Below, piece after piece: positions 24,726 through 34,239 of a stretch of 64,000 nucleotides of DNA. The notes under the pieces were generated by a model. That model was not told where the DNA came from. It saw only the letters and a program-made list of their open reading frames with translations, and searched no databases. Numbering within the stretch: position 1 is the first letter of the stretch; the number at the start of each line of letters is the position of its first letter. The stretch covers positions 310,001 through 374,000 of the forward strand of contig NC_016472.1 of NCBI RefSeq assembly GCF_000226095.1. Direction: 5' to 3'. This DNA is from Thermothelomyces thermophilus ATCC 42464. Lineage: Eukaryota; Ascomycota; Sordariomycetes; Sordariales; Chaetomiaceae. The position numbers and the translations under genes were made by a program.

Positions 24726-25253
24726 TCTCGGACGAGGGTATAGCAGACGCCTCTTGCCACTCTTACCGCTTAACCTCTTCTAACTCGTCTAAGGTCGACA
24801 GACCACGCGCTACTATGTCGGTACCCTTCTCCACTAAAAACTCCTTCTACTAACGAAGACACCGGAGCTGCGTAAGTCTTTTGGATAACTCGTGCTAGGC
24901 TTCTTCTAGGCAGCGTTAGGATTTATTTAGCTTAAGTTTAGTACGACGTTTAGTATCCTTGATATGACACTGCTCCTAGAGAATACGATCTATTAGAACG
25001 AACATTAGGAATTACACTTAAAAAAAAAAAAAAAAACACGCTTATAAGAAGAAAGCAGGATGCTAGAGCCATTGTAAGAATGACCTCGACAGATACAGGC
25101 TTTATAACGCTTTATACGTGCGATTATTTTGTAGACAAGGCTTTACAACGCATACCAAGAGCAAGGTATTACGACAAAACCGTTCTTAGCAATGTTCTGA
25201 GCAAGGGAAGCACGGTAACACGTAGAATATGACTTCCATTTCTCTATCGGCAT
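24601..25253 (-). pseudogene. Antisense six-cysteine/coiled-coil gene, type I (copy D)
   Basis: ATG intact at 25253-25251; stop TGA 24603-24601. Removing a predicted 56-bp intron (25045-24990; donor GTAAGC now ATAAGC, branch-like CTAAT, acceptor TAG, long T run inside) gives 597 nt in phase, 198 aa. Exon 1: Met-Pro-Ile-Glu start, then Pro-Cys-Ser-Trp with the remaining cluster positions partly Tyr or Cys; the ancestral spacing inferred from D, E and G together is C-x2-C-x6-C-x8-C-x2-C-x6-C. Exon 2: long Glu/Lys/Leu/Arg-rich segment with Cys-Leu-Glu-Glu-Ala, Leu-Asp-Glu-Leu-Glu-Glu, then a Ser-rich acidic tail overlapping pol. The start is 127 bp from the 3' LTR and points away from it, so the LTR U3 is the natural promoter candidate. 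Function unknown. Confidence 0.72.
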
Positions 25254-25343
25254 TTTGTTAACATGGCGACCACAACACAGAAACAGGAAGAGTGTTATAC
25301 TTACAAGCAAAGGGCGTTAGCGCTATTTAAAATGGCCTAAGAG

Positions 25344-25379
25344 GGCTTTCGGGTCGAAAGCCTTAAAGGAGGGGCATCG
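25344..25379 (+). promoter_or_regulatory. Hairpin plus polypurine tract before 3' LTR of D
   Basis: GGCTTTC (25344-25350) and GAAAGCC (25356-25362) form a 7-bp stem with a 5-nt loop, followed by AAAGGAGGGG (25365-25374), the likely plus-strand primer, and CATCG before the LTR. The arrangement recurs before the 3' LTRs of B, E, F, G and H. Confidence 0.7.
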
Positions 25380-25825
25380 TATCACAAATGAGCATATAGA
25401 CGGCCTAGCAGGCTACAGCCAGGACGCGGGACATTCCGATAACCCATCACTTGACGAACTAATCGGAAGATTATCACCACCAAGACTAAGGTCTTCACTG
25501 GTGATAATAGCATGTCACCGCCGATAATATAGAATTACAGAGTAAAAGGAGAAATGGTACTAGTGATAACTATAGAAGAAGGACAGACAAATTGTATATA
25601 TATAGCTAACTAGTCACTCGTTCGGTAGACTTTGAGAGTTTACTAGTGGTAATAATTACAATTACAGTACTTATACTAAGCATTGCTGACTATTGTAAGA
25701 GACAACTCTAGTATTATTGTGAACCCTTTGGCTTCACCGAATCCCTTAGACGACCTGCGCCCTTGTCTGCTTTACCTACCTCCGTCTGGACCCTTTTAGA
25801 AGAAGTCTGAGTTAGGTTCGTCATA
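25380..25825 (+). repeat. 3' LTR of copy D, U3 type I
   Basis: 446 bp, equal in length to the 5' LTR. Along the stretch compared (first about 90 bp), differences from it are C/T or G/A only (for example start TATCACAAATGAGC versus TGTCACGAATAAGC). Confidence 0.95.
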
Positions 25826-25830
25826 TATCT

Positions 25831-26131
25831 TTTATAGTAGTTAACGATGCTTGGTATAAGTACTATAATTATAGGTTGCTATTACTAGTAAACTCTTAAA
25901 GTCTACTATAACAAGTGACTATCTATATATATATATAATCCTAGGATTACTAGTAGTCGTAGTGATCCTCTATATTGGCTTACCTAGCTTATGTCGTGAG
26001 CTAGTGATCCTCTGCTAGGATTATTTCTTACCAAGTGTGATCCTATCCTAATTGGTCTATCATTCCTTCGGCTTGATTGGCCCGTTTGTGCTAGTGGCTT
26101 AGGCGGCATCTGTATGTATATTTCCGTGACA
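25831..26131 (-). repeat. 5' LTR of copy C, R-U3 part
   Basis: Continuation of the LTR broken by D. Contains the RIP-altered self-primer (25876-25886) and a type II U3 with GATC-centred words, ending GTGACA at 26131. Outer flank begins TAAGA (26132-26136), in LINE fragment K. Confidence 0.92.
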
Positions 26132-27350
26132 TAAGAGGGCTATAGGCCTATAGCTACCTAGGGTAAAGTAAGCCTATAGGAGTTTACTAGGCTTATAGAG
26201 GACTACTATCTTAGCCCTTTTAAACTAGGCTAGAAAACAGCCGAGCCGTAGGCTCTCCGAGGCTAGTTTTGCTAGTATCTGGTAGAGCGGCTACCTATAG
26301 GCCTTTAATAGACCTATAGGGAGGAGGTCCTCCCCTAGGGCTTTCTATAGGGCCGCCCTAGCTAGAACTACCTTAACTTCGCCTACTATAACCTCTTAGC
26401 TTATTTCGAACTTCGGCTCCTAGTAGTCATTTAAATCTAAGTCGTTAATATCTAATAGGTCTGCTTCTAGGTTTAGAAAGAACTTATTAGCTAGTGCTTT
26501 AGCCTTCTATTAGTAGGTTATAAGCCCTCCTTCAAAGGCTAGGAGCTTTAGAAGGTTAACTAGTAAGTAGCTTTATAGCTTTACCTACTACTCTAGCCTC
26601 TATAATAAGTCTAGCCGGTTAGTTACCTCCTATAGTATAGCTCTCTAGCTCTTAATCTTTATAGCTATAATAGCCTTAGCCTAGTTCCATAGGGCCTACT
26701 AAAGTACCTCCTATATATAGGGGTTCGGGGAGCCTTTATAGACTCTTTCTGCCTCCTTGGCCCTCTTCTAGGCCTCTTAAACCTCCTTTGTCCACTATCG
26801 AGCTTGTTTACTACCTATACTAGCCTTCTTTACTAGAGCCAAGACCGAAGCTATCTCCTTAAGGGCCTCTATAAGCTTGTTAAAGGCCTATAGAAGCTCC
26901 TCTAGACCCTAGAAGACAGGCCCGGCTAGGGCCGATATCTACCTACTAAGCCGGAGTAGGAGGTAGGCCGCCTCGGCCTACGCGACCTCCTTATCTAAGC
27001 TCTTCTAGTCCTACCTTTTACTAGCTAGTATAGGCCTATTAGTCCCCTAGAGGGAGACATTTAGGGCCTATAGGTAGTAGTCGGATTTCCTATATTCTGT
27101 AATATCCCTATAGGTCACTTCTAGCCTGGCCAAGGCCTAGAATAGGTCTATCGTAGAAGGCTGGCTATATTAGTCCCCCTAGGAGGCCCTAGTAACCTAG
27201 CTATAGGGTATATATAGGTCGAGGTCCTACTAGTCTATAAGGCTAAAGAGGTCCCTAGCCCTTAGGCTAAGCCTGTCAAATAGGTCCTAGACCGGGTAGT
27301 AGAGGTTAAAGTTACCTGTAAGAACTAGGGGGTAGGTTAGCCAAGGTAGG
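26132..27350 (-). mobile_element. LINE fragment K (endonuclease to RT start)
   Basis: Minus-strand LINE piece of the same family as L1 and L2. Reading from 27350 leftward it enters inside the endonuclease domain (at the Gly-Asn-Phe-Asn motif region) and stops in RT just after the Gly-Ser-Tyr-Arg-Pro-Ile motif, where copy C inserted. It abuts L1 head-to-head at about 27350. RIPed throughout, no usable frame. Confidence 0.82.
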
Positions 27351-27352
27351 GC

Positions 27353-28120
27353 AGGATATGATAGTAGTCTTTAAGGATAAGACTTCTAAGGATTAGTATT
27401 TAGCTAATAAGTAATAGATAGCTATAGCCTTTAGAGAGGAGGCTAGGGAGGTTAGCAGGGCCCATATAGTCCTAGCTAAAAGAGTCTAGAAGGAGGAGCT
27501 ATAGGGGGTTAGTAAATAAGACTTTAAAGGGGCTATAGGCCTATACTCGATCAAAATGGTCAAGTTCTGGCTACTAAAGAGCCTATAAAGGAAGTAAGCT
27601 ACAGTACTCCTAGGCCTATAGAACCTTGAAGAGGCCTAGAAGGCCTATAACGAGGGCGTAGTCTAAGATACCTAGGTACTAGACTACAAGCCTTATTAGG
27701 ATGCTCTAGAGCTAAGGTAATACTATAGGTACTAGAGCTTTAGCTATACCTAGTAGTACTACTAGCAGCCGGCCTGTTATAGCCATCATGATATGAAGGC
27801 CTAAAGGGAGGGGGGGAAGACTAGGGAGGCCTAGTGCCCTACCTACTTCAACTAACTCCCTTATAGGTATATAGCCTATAGGGGCCCTTATATAGCTTAG
27901 TATAGGGGCTGCCTAAAGAAAGTCAAAGCCTAGGAACGGGCTAGAGAGGCCTACTAGTATAGATTCTAAACCTTCTAGCTACTAGAATAATTATATTAGA
28001 AGGTAGCCTTCGAGTTTAGTAGCTAACTAGAAGATAATGACTACTACTAAACTAGGGCTAAATGCCCCTATAAGAGGCCTAGCCTAGCCTAGTAGACGGC
28101 TAGGAGTGCCTTATTCGACA
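27353..28120 (+). pseudogene. LINE L1 ORF1 (gag-like), 5'-truncated
   Basis: Reads as a Lys/Glu/Leu-rich protein with a CCHC-type knuckle near 27725-27775, where Cys codons are now Tyr (Tyr-Tyr-Arg-Tyr then Ser-Phe-Ser-Tyr), followed by Pro-Ala-Cys-Tyr-Ser-His-His. LINE ORF1 proteins bind element RNA. Stops are TAG/TAA at former CAG/CAA/TGG. Confidence 0.72.
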
Positions 28121-28169
28121 CCTAATAGACCTATATCTCCTTTTTATAGCCTAGAACCCTTTCCTTTTC

Positions 28170-31100
28170 ATAACCGGCTAAGGGGGTAATAGCTATAGAG
28201 CCTATTATTATACCTTTAGCCTTTGCCCTAGCTACCTCGAATGTAAATTAAGATCCTTTAGTAGAATACCTAAGGTAACAAATAGGCCTTTAAGGTCTTA
28301 TTAGAAGAGGCTAAATACGACCTATTAGCTATCTAGGAGCGGTAGATTAACTAGTTTATAGGGTTAATATACTACCCCTAGGCTTTAAAATACTACCTAG
28401 TTTACAAGCCTAAGGGCAAAGCAGCTATTCTAGTAGCTAAGCGCTTCCTAGTTAGCTAGTAGGACTATTTAGTAGAAGAGAACTAATATAAGGTAACCTT
28501 TCTAGCCCTAGAAGAGAGGGGGTTCGAGCTCTAGTTAGTCTATAATAACAAAGGGGAGTAGGCCCTCTTATAGGACTTACTAGCCCTACCTCGGCTAACC
28601 TACCCCCTAGTTCTTATAGGTAACTTTAACCTATACTACCTAGTCCAGGACCTATTCAACAGGTTTAGCCTAGGGGCTAGGGACCTCCTTAGCCTTATAG
28701 ACTAGTAGGACCTTGACCTATATATACCTTATAGCTAGGTTACCAGGGCCCCCTAGGGGGATTAATATAGCTAGCCTTCTATAATAGACCTATTCTAGGC
28801 CTTAGCTAGACTAGAAGCAACCTATAGGGATATCATAGAATAGGGGAAGTCTGACCACTACCTATAGGCCCTATATATCTCCTTCTGGGGGACCAGTAGA
28901 CCTATACTAGCTAGTAAAGGGTAGGACTAGAATAGCCTGGATAGGGAGGTTATATAGACTAAAGCGGCCTACCTCCTACTCTAGCTTAGTAGATAGGTAT
29001 TAGCCCCGGCTAGGCCTGTCTTCTAGGGCTTAGAGGAGCTTTTATAGGCCTTTAATAAGCTTATAGAAGCCCTTAAGGAGATAGCGTTAGTCTCGGCTCT
29101 AGTAAAGAAGGTTAGTATAAGTAGTAAACGAGCTTAATAGTAGACAAAGGAGGTTTAAGAGGCCTAGAAGAGGGCTAAGGAGGTAGAGAGAGCCTATAGG
29201 GGCACCTTAAACCACTATATATAAGAGGTACTTCGGCAGGCCCTATAGGACTAGGCTAAGACTATTATAGTTACAAAGACTAAAAGCTAGAGAGCTATAT
29301 TATAGGAGGTAACTAACTAGCCGGACTTACTATAGAGGCTAAAGCGGTAGGCAAGGCTATAAAGCTACCTACTAATCGACCCCCTAAAGCTCCTAGCCTT
29401 TAAAGGAAGGCTTATAACCTATTAATAAAAGGCTAGAGTACTAGCTAATAAGTTCTTTCCGAACCTAGAGGTAGACCTTTCGGATATTAATGACCTAGAA
29501 CTAAACGGCTATTAGGAGCCAAAGTTTAAGATAAGCTAGGGGGTTATAGTAGGTAAAGTTAGGGCAGTACTAGCTAGAGCAGCCCTATAGAAGGCCTTAG
29601 GGAAGGACCTCCTCCCTATAGGCCTATTAAAGGCCTATAGGCAGCTACTCTACTAGATAGTAGCTATATTAGCCTTAGAGAGCCTATAGCTTAGCTATTT
29701 CCTAGCCTAGTTTAAAAGGGCTAAGATAGTAGTCCTCTATAAGCCTAGCAAACCCCTATAGGCCTACTTTACCCTAGGTAGCTATAGGCCTATAGTACTC
29801 CTACTAATAGTAGGTAAGGTATTAAAAGCTATGGTTACCTGGAAGGTAATAGCTATTATAGAGGCTTATAGGCTTCTACCGGCCAAGTAAATGAATAATT
29901 AGAAATATAGGTCTATAGAACTAGCTATCTGGTTTATTATAGCTTAGGTCTAGGAGGCCTAGAGGTATAAGGTAGCTACCTCCCTCCTATAGCTCGATAT
30001 CTTAGGGGCTTTTGACACTATTAACTATATCTAGCTACTAGCTACTTTATGGAGCTAGGGCTTCCTAAAGTAGTTAATAGTCCGGGTTAGGGAGTGGCTA
30101 TAGGATGAGGTAGCTATTCTTTACTTCAATAGCTAAGAAATAGAGGATATAGTAGTAAGGGCCGGGGTCCCCTAGGGGTTACCCCTCTCCCCTATACTAT
30201 TTATCCTCTATATAGTCTCTCTTTATTAGGCCATTCGCCAGGCTTACCTTATAGTTAGTTTAATAGGCTTTGCCGATAATACTAACCTTCTAGCTTTTAG
30301 GAAGGCTAAGGAGGCCTATAATGGTTAGCTATAGAGGGCTTAGGAGGCTTGCCTATAGTAGGTAAAGACCTAGGGTATAGCTTTTACCTTAGAAAAGTAC
30401 GAACTTATCTACTTTAATAGGGGCTAGAAACAGTAGTTATAACTACTAGAGCTCCTATAGCCTAGAGGGGGTACTACCACTATAGCCCCTTCAAAGTTAG
30501 CTAGAATCCTCGGGGTCTAGCTAGATTAGAGGCTATAATAGGGCCCCTACTATATAAAGATAGCTAAGAAGCTAGAAACCTAGGAGTTTGCCTTAACTAA
30601 GCTTGCCGTAAAGACCTAAGGCCCTAGCTTCCTATAGGCCTATAAGGTCTATACTAAGTATATCTATAACGCCCTAGCTTATAGGGCCTCGAACTTCCAT
30701 AAGCCTACCAAGCTAAGGGGTAAGCTAAAAGGCTCTACTAGGGAACTATTAAAGGCCTAATATAAGGCCCTTTAAGTAATTACCAGGGCTTATAAGGCTA
30801 CCCTTATCTAGTGCCTTGAAACGAAAGCCTAGGTATTACCCCTTGACCTCTACCTTAATAAGAGGCTAGCCGACTTCGAAGCTAAACTTGACTAGCTACT
30901 CCTATAGACCGGAATAGGCCTAGGGGCCCCCTAGGTCCTTATAAGGGCTCTTATCTAATAGGCTTATAATAGGCTAAGCTAGAGGTTCCGGAAGAGAAGG
31001 GCTAGGGCAAAGGGCTGGGAGCTAAGGCCTATAGCCCTAGAGGTAGCAAGATTGATAGTCTAGTAGTAGGTTTAGGAGGGCTATAGAGAGGGTCAACCCC

Positions 31101-31500
31101 CCCCTATAGACCTTATAAAGAAGGCTATAGGCTATAGAACTAGCTATAGTAATAAGCTAGAGTAACTACTAGAGGGCTAATTAAGCCGGTAAGATGATAT
31201 AACATATATTAGATAAGGACCCCCTATACCTAGTTTTTATAGGGGAAGGCCTATAAAGGTACTAGGGCCTAACTAAGGTCTAGAGCTCTATACTAGTACA
31301 GACCTATATAGGGGCTATTAGTCTCTATAACTTCCTTTTTAGGGTTTAAGTCCTAGGGGTTAGTACCCCTTACTATACCTATAGCTAGGGGAGGGAGACT
31401 ATCGAGCACCTAGTTGTATAGTGCCCGAACCTACTAAGAAGCTAAACGTAGGAATCCTAGGAAATACGGTTATAAAGGGACCTAGACCTCGTTTTATAGG
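28170..31500 (+). pseudogene. LINE L1 ORF2 (endonuclease-RT)
   Basis: AP-type endonuclease: an Ile-Gln-Glu-like region with TAG for Gln near 28335, Gly-Asn-Phe-Asn (28619-28630, Asp lost), catalytic Ser-Asp-His intact (28850-28858). RT: Gly-Ser-Tyr-Arg-Pro-Ile near 29800 and Phe-Ala-Asp-Asn (30269-30280) where Phe-Ala-Asp-Asp is expected, so polymerase activity is abolished. C-terminal Glu-Thr-Ile-Glu-His-Leu with Cys-Pro (about 31396-31430) is the Cys/His motif found downstream of RT in many LINEs. ORF2 would nick target DNA and reverse-transcribe element RNA at the nick. Confidence 0.82.
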
Positions 31501-31750
31501 GTATAGGGGCCTATAACTATTGTTTGGCAAGGAGGGTTCTATAGTAGCTAATAGACCTAGGGAGGCTCCCGGAATACCGCCTTGCGAGGAGGCTAGACTG
31601 GGAGGTAAGGCCTCTATAGGGCTATTCTAGCCACTTCTCCTTTTCTTTATAGTATATTAGTATTCTAGATTAGGAGTTAAAGGCGGGATAGAGGTTTTTA
31701 TCTAGCCTATTAGGTATAGCTTCCTCTATATATAACTAGAGAGGCTCTAG

Positions 31751-31800
31751 CATGCTTATTAGCATGGTAGCGTAGGACTAATAATAATAATAATAATAAT
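31751..31800 (+). repeat. LINE L1 3' stem-loop and (TAA)n tail
   Basis: CATGC-TTATTA-GCATG (31751-31766) is a perfect 5-bp stem near the 3' end, followed by a TAA microsatellite from about 31778. Short-repeat tails and 3' stem-loops are used by some LINEs for template recognition. Confidence 0.75.
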
Positions 31801-32652
31801 ATAATAGGTATATAAAGAAATAGAACTACTTGATATTATTATAGTAAGGAAGACTATAAAGGTTATATTTGATATTATAGATATAGGTAATGATAAAGAT
31901 ATGATACTAAGACTACTATAGTATAAAGACTATAACCTAGACATCTATTAGAAGAATAGTAGCTACCTATAACCCTAGATAGAGTTATATTTCACTAGTA
32001 TAATAGGGAGTATATAAGGATTATAAGAAGACGGTATTTAGGGAAGAGTACGCCTTATAGATCTACTATAAGAGATAGATAGTAGTAGATAGACTACTAT
32101 AGACTCTAGAAGAGGCGGTACAATATATCGATGGGAGAGACGAGTAAACCAAGAAGTAGCTATCTTCTCTATTAACGAATGTAGAACGATATAATTCGAG
32201 TAATAGGTTAGAGATATAGAGATTACTAGTATTGCTATAGACGAAACCAGATACCGAGATATAACCATTTTTGCTATCGACGAGTATAGAACATTATAGC
32301 TTAAGTAGTAGGTTAAGGAGAAAGAAATCGCTAATATATTAATAGACAGAACCAAGTTTATATACTATTAAAAGACGAAAAGATACGATAAGAACAATAA
32401 AGTACTTAAAGAGTATAAAAGGCACCTAGTATTTGAACTAAAGCATTTAGAAGGACTACTAGAGTATAGCCTATAGGATTATAGGATTAAGCTTAAGGAA
32501 AGAGCATAATTAAAGTTCTTTAAGATCTATTATATAAGTAAGATATAGAATAAAGAGCTTAAGCAATATCTAGAAAAGAACCTTTAAAGAGGATATATCT
32601 GCCTATTGACATCGCTAGCAAGATATCCTATCCTATTTATACTAAAAAAAGC
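31801..32652 (+). mobile_element. Gypsy relic J (protease end to RT start), divergent lineage
   Basis: Alignable by eye with D from about 21260 to 22010, but with many more differences and an internal duplication of roughly 100 bp (about 32155-32250 versus 32260-32350). It ends abruptly at an A-rich stretch in the first RT motif. Probably an older, related element. No intact frame; the 105-codon open frame on its minus strand is a shadow. Confidence 0.75.
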
Positions 32653-32875
32653 TTATATTCGAGGAAAACTTATATCTTTATAAATACCCTACTAAAATAT
32701 ACAAAACTACCATCGCTAGAAAGCTCTCGAAAAACGCTATCTAACAGTACCACTTTCAACTGCACGCAAGCCGTTACAGATGTACAACAGGCATCGTAGG
32801 CATAGGAACCGGACCCGACCGCAATCCGACTGCACCTCGTACGCCTGTCAGAATTTTCACTATACAGACTACCTA
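32653..32875. other. Non-RIPed island, origin unknown
   Basis: About 220 bp rich in CA and TG dinucleotides, unlike its surroundings, with no match that I can find elsewhere in the window. A short frame without stops runs from just after a TAA near 32742 for about 45 codons. It could be unique host DNA, the 5' leader of L2, or a fragment of another repeat. I do not recognise it. Confidence 0.5.
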
Positions 32876-32989
32876 GTGCCCTTAAGCATAACGTTAATTT
32901 AAGGCCTAACGCTAAGCCACTAGGTAGGGAGGCCTATGGCTTTAAACTAATTAAAGGGGGGCCTACTATAGGCCTACCTTACTCTAGAT

Positions 32990-34230
32990 ATTAAAGAGCT
33001 AAGGGGTCTTATTATATAACTAGTTAACCTTATACTAAGCTTTAAATAGGGCAAGGTATGGGACCTTGCTAATAGGCTCTTATAGGGCCTTATAACCATT
33101 ATTATAGGCCTAGTTCTAAACCTATAGGAACTTATAGCTAAGGAAGTCAAAAAGGGGCTTAAAGAAGCCCTTAAGGCTACTTCCTGCCCTACCTAGGCAT
33201 AGGTAGTTATAGGCTTATAATAGGGGGTAATAGGCCCCTAGGGAGGCCTACTATCGGCTAAGGCGGTACCGTTATAGGCCTCGTAGGAGGTTACGATATG
33301 AAACGTAAGCCTATAGGAGGACCTTAAAGCCTAAACCCCAGCCGAGATAGTCTAAGTAGTTAACAGGGCTTCTAGCTACTAGGGAGCCGTTATAGCTAGG
33401 AAGCTCCTAAGCAGGGATATAGTAGTAGTCTTTAAGGATAAGGCTACTAAGGATTAGTATTTAGCTAATAAGCGATAGGTAGCTATAGCCTTTAGAGAGG
33501 AGGCTAGGGAGGTTGGTAGGGCCTATATAGTCCTAGCTAAAGGAGTCCGGAAGGAGGAGCTATAGGGGGTTAGCAAACAAGATTTTAAAGGGGCTATAGG
33601 CCTATACTTGGTCAAAACGGTCAAGTTCCGGCTACTAAAGAGCCTATAAAGGAAGTAGGCTACGGTACTCCTAGGCCTATAAGACCTTAAAGAGGCCTAG
33701 AAGGCCTATAATAAGGGCGTAATCTAGGATACCTAGGTATTAGACTACAAGCCCTACTAGGATACTTTAGAGCTAAGGTAATGCTATAGGTATTAAAGCT
33801 TTAGCTATACCTAGTGGTACTACTAGCGGCCGGCCTATTATAGCTATTATAATATAAAGGCCTATAGGGAAGGGGGGAAGGCTAGGGAGGCCTAGTGCCT
33901 TACCTACTCTAACTAACTCCCTTATAGGTATACGGCCTATAGAGGCCCCTATATAGCCTAGTATAGAGGCTGCCCGAGGAAAGTTAAGGCCTAAGAAAGG
34001 GCTAGAGAGGCCTACTAGTATAGACCTTAAACCTTCTAACTACTAGAATAACTATACTAGAAGGTAGCTTTCGAGTTTAGTAACTAGCCGGAAGATAACG
34101 ACCATTATCAAACTAGGGCCAAATGCCCCTATAGGAGGCCTACCTTAGCCTAATAGGCGGCTAGGAGCGCCTTATTTGACGCCCGATAGACCTATATCTC
34201 CTTTTTATAGTCTAGAACCCCCTCCTTTTC
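32990..34230 (+). pseudogene. LINE L2 ORF1 (gag-like)
   Basis: More complete at the N-terminus than L1: a Leu/Lys/Glu-rich region with long helices, then the zinc-knuckle region near 33780-33845 with one Cys left and others converted to Tyr. The start codon is not identifiable. Disrupted by TAG/TAA codons. Confidence 0.68.
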
Positions 34231-34239
34231 ATAACCGGC

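Larger units (their letters stand above)
18242..25825 (+). mobile_element. Gypsy chromovirus copy D, full length, least mutated reference
   Basis: 7584-bp complete copy inserted in the R-U5 region of the C 5' LTR. TATCT at 18237-18241 and 25826-25830 flanks it. Both LTRs are 446 bp with type I U3. Its internal sequence is the most readable and is used here to place domains. Confidence 0.97.
27351..31800 (+). mobile_element. LINE (non-LTR retrotransposon) copy L1, 5'-truncated
   Basis: 4.45-kb plus-strand LINE with the C-terminal part of ORF1, all of ORF2 and a 3' UTR ending in a TAA repeat. The domain order (zinc-knuckle ORF1; AP-type endonuclease, RT and Cys/His motif in ORF2) suits the Tad1/I-like LINEs of ascomycetes; the family assignment is from memory. 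Downstream sequence is gypsy relic J, so L1 probably inserted into J. Confidence 0.86.

Noticed and set aside
25021-25036. Poly(A) run in D (also in G and, as poly(T), in E) as a retroposed polyA tail
   Set aside because: It lies inside the predicted intron of the antisense gene, at the same place in each type I copy, and varies in length like any homopolymer. No retroposed gene ends there.
26132-31800. K plus L1 as a single LINE inverted by twin priming
   Set aside because: Twin priming gives an inverted 5' part that does not duplicate the 3' part. Here K and L1 both contain the endonuclease-RT region, so they are different copies or a later rearrangement.
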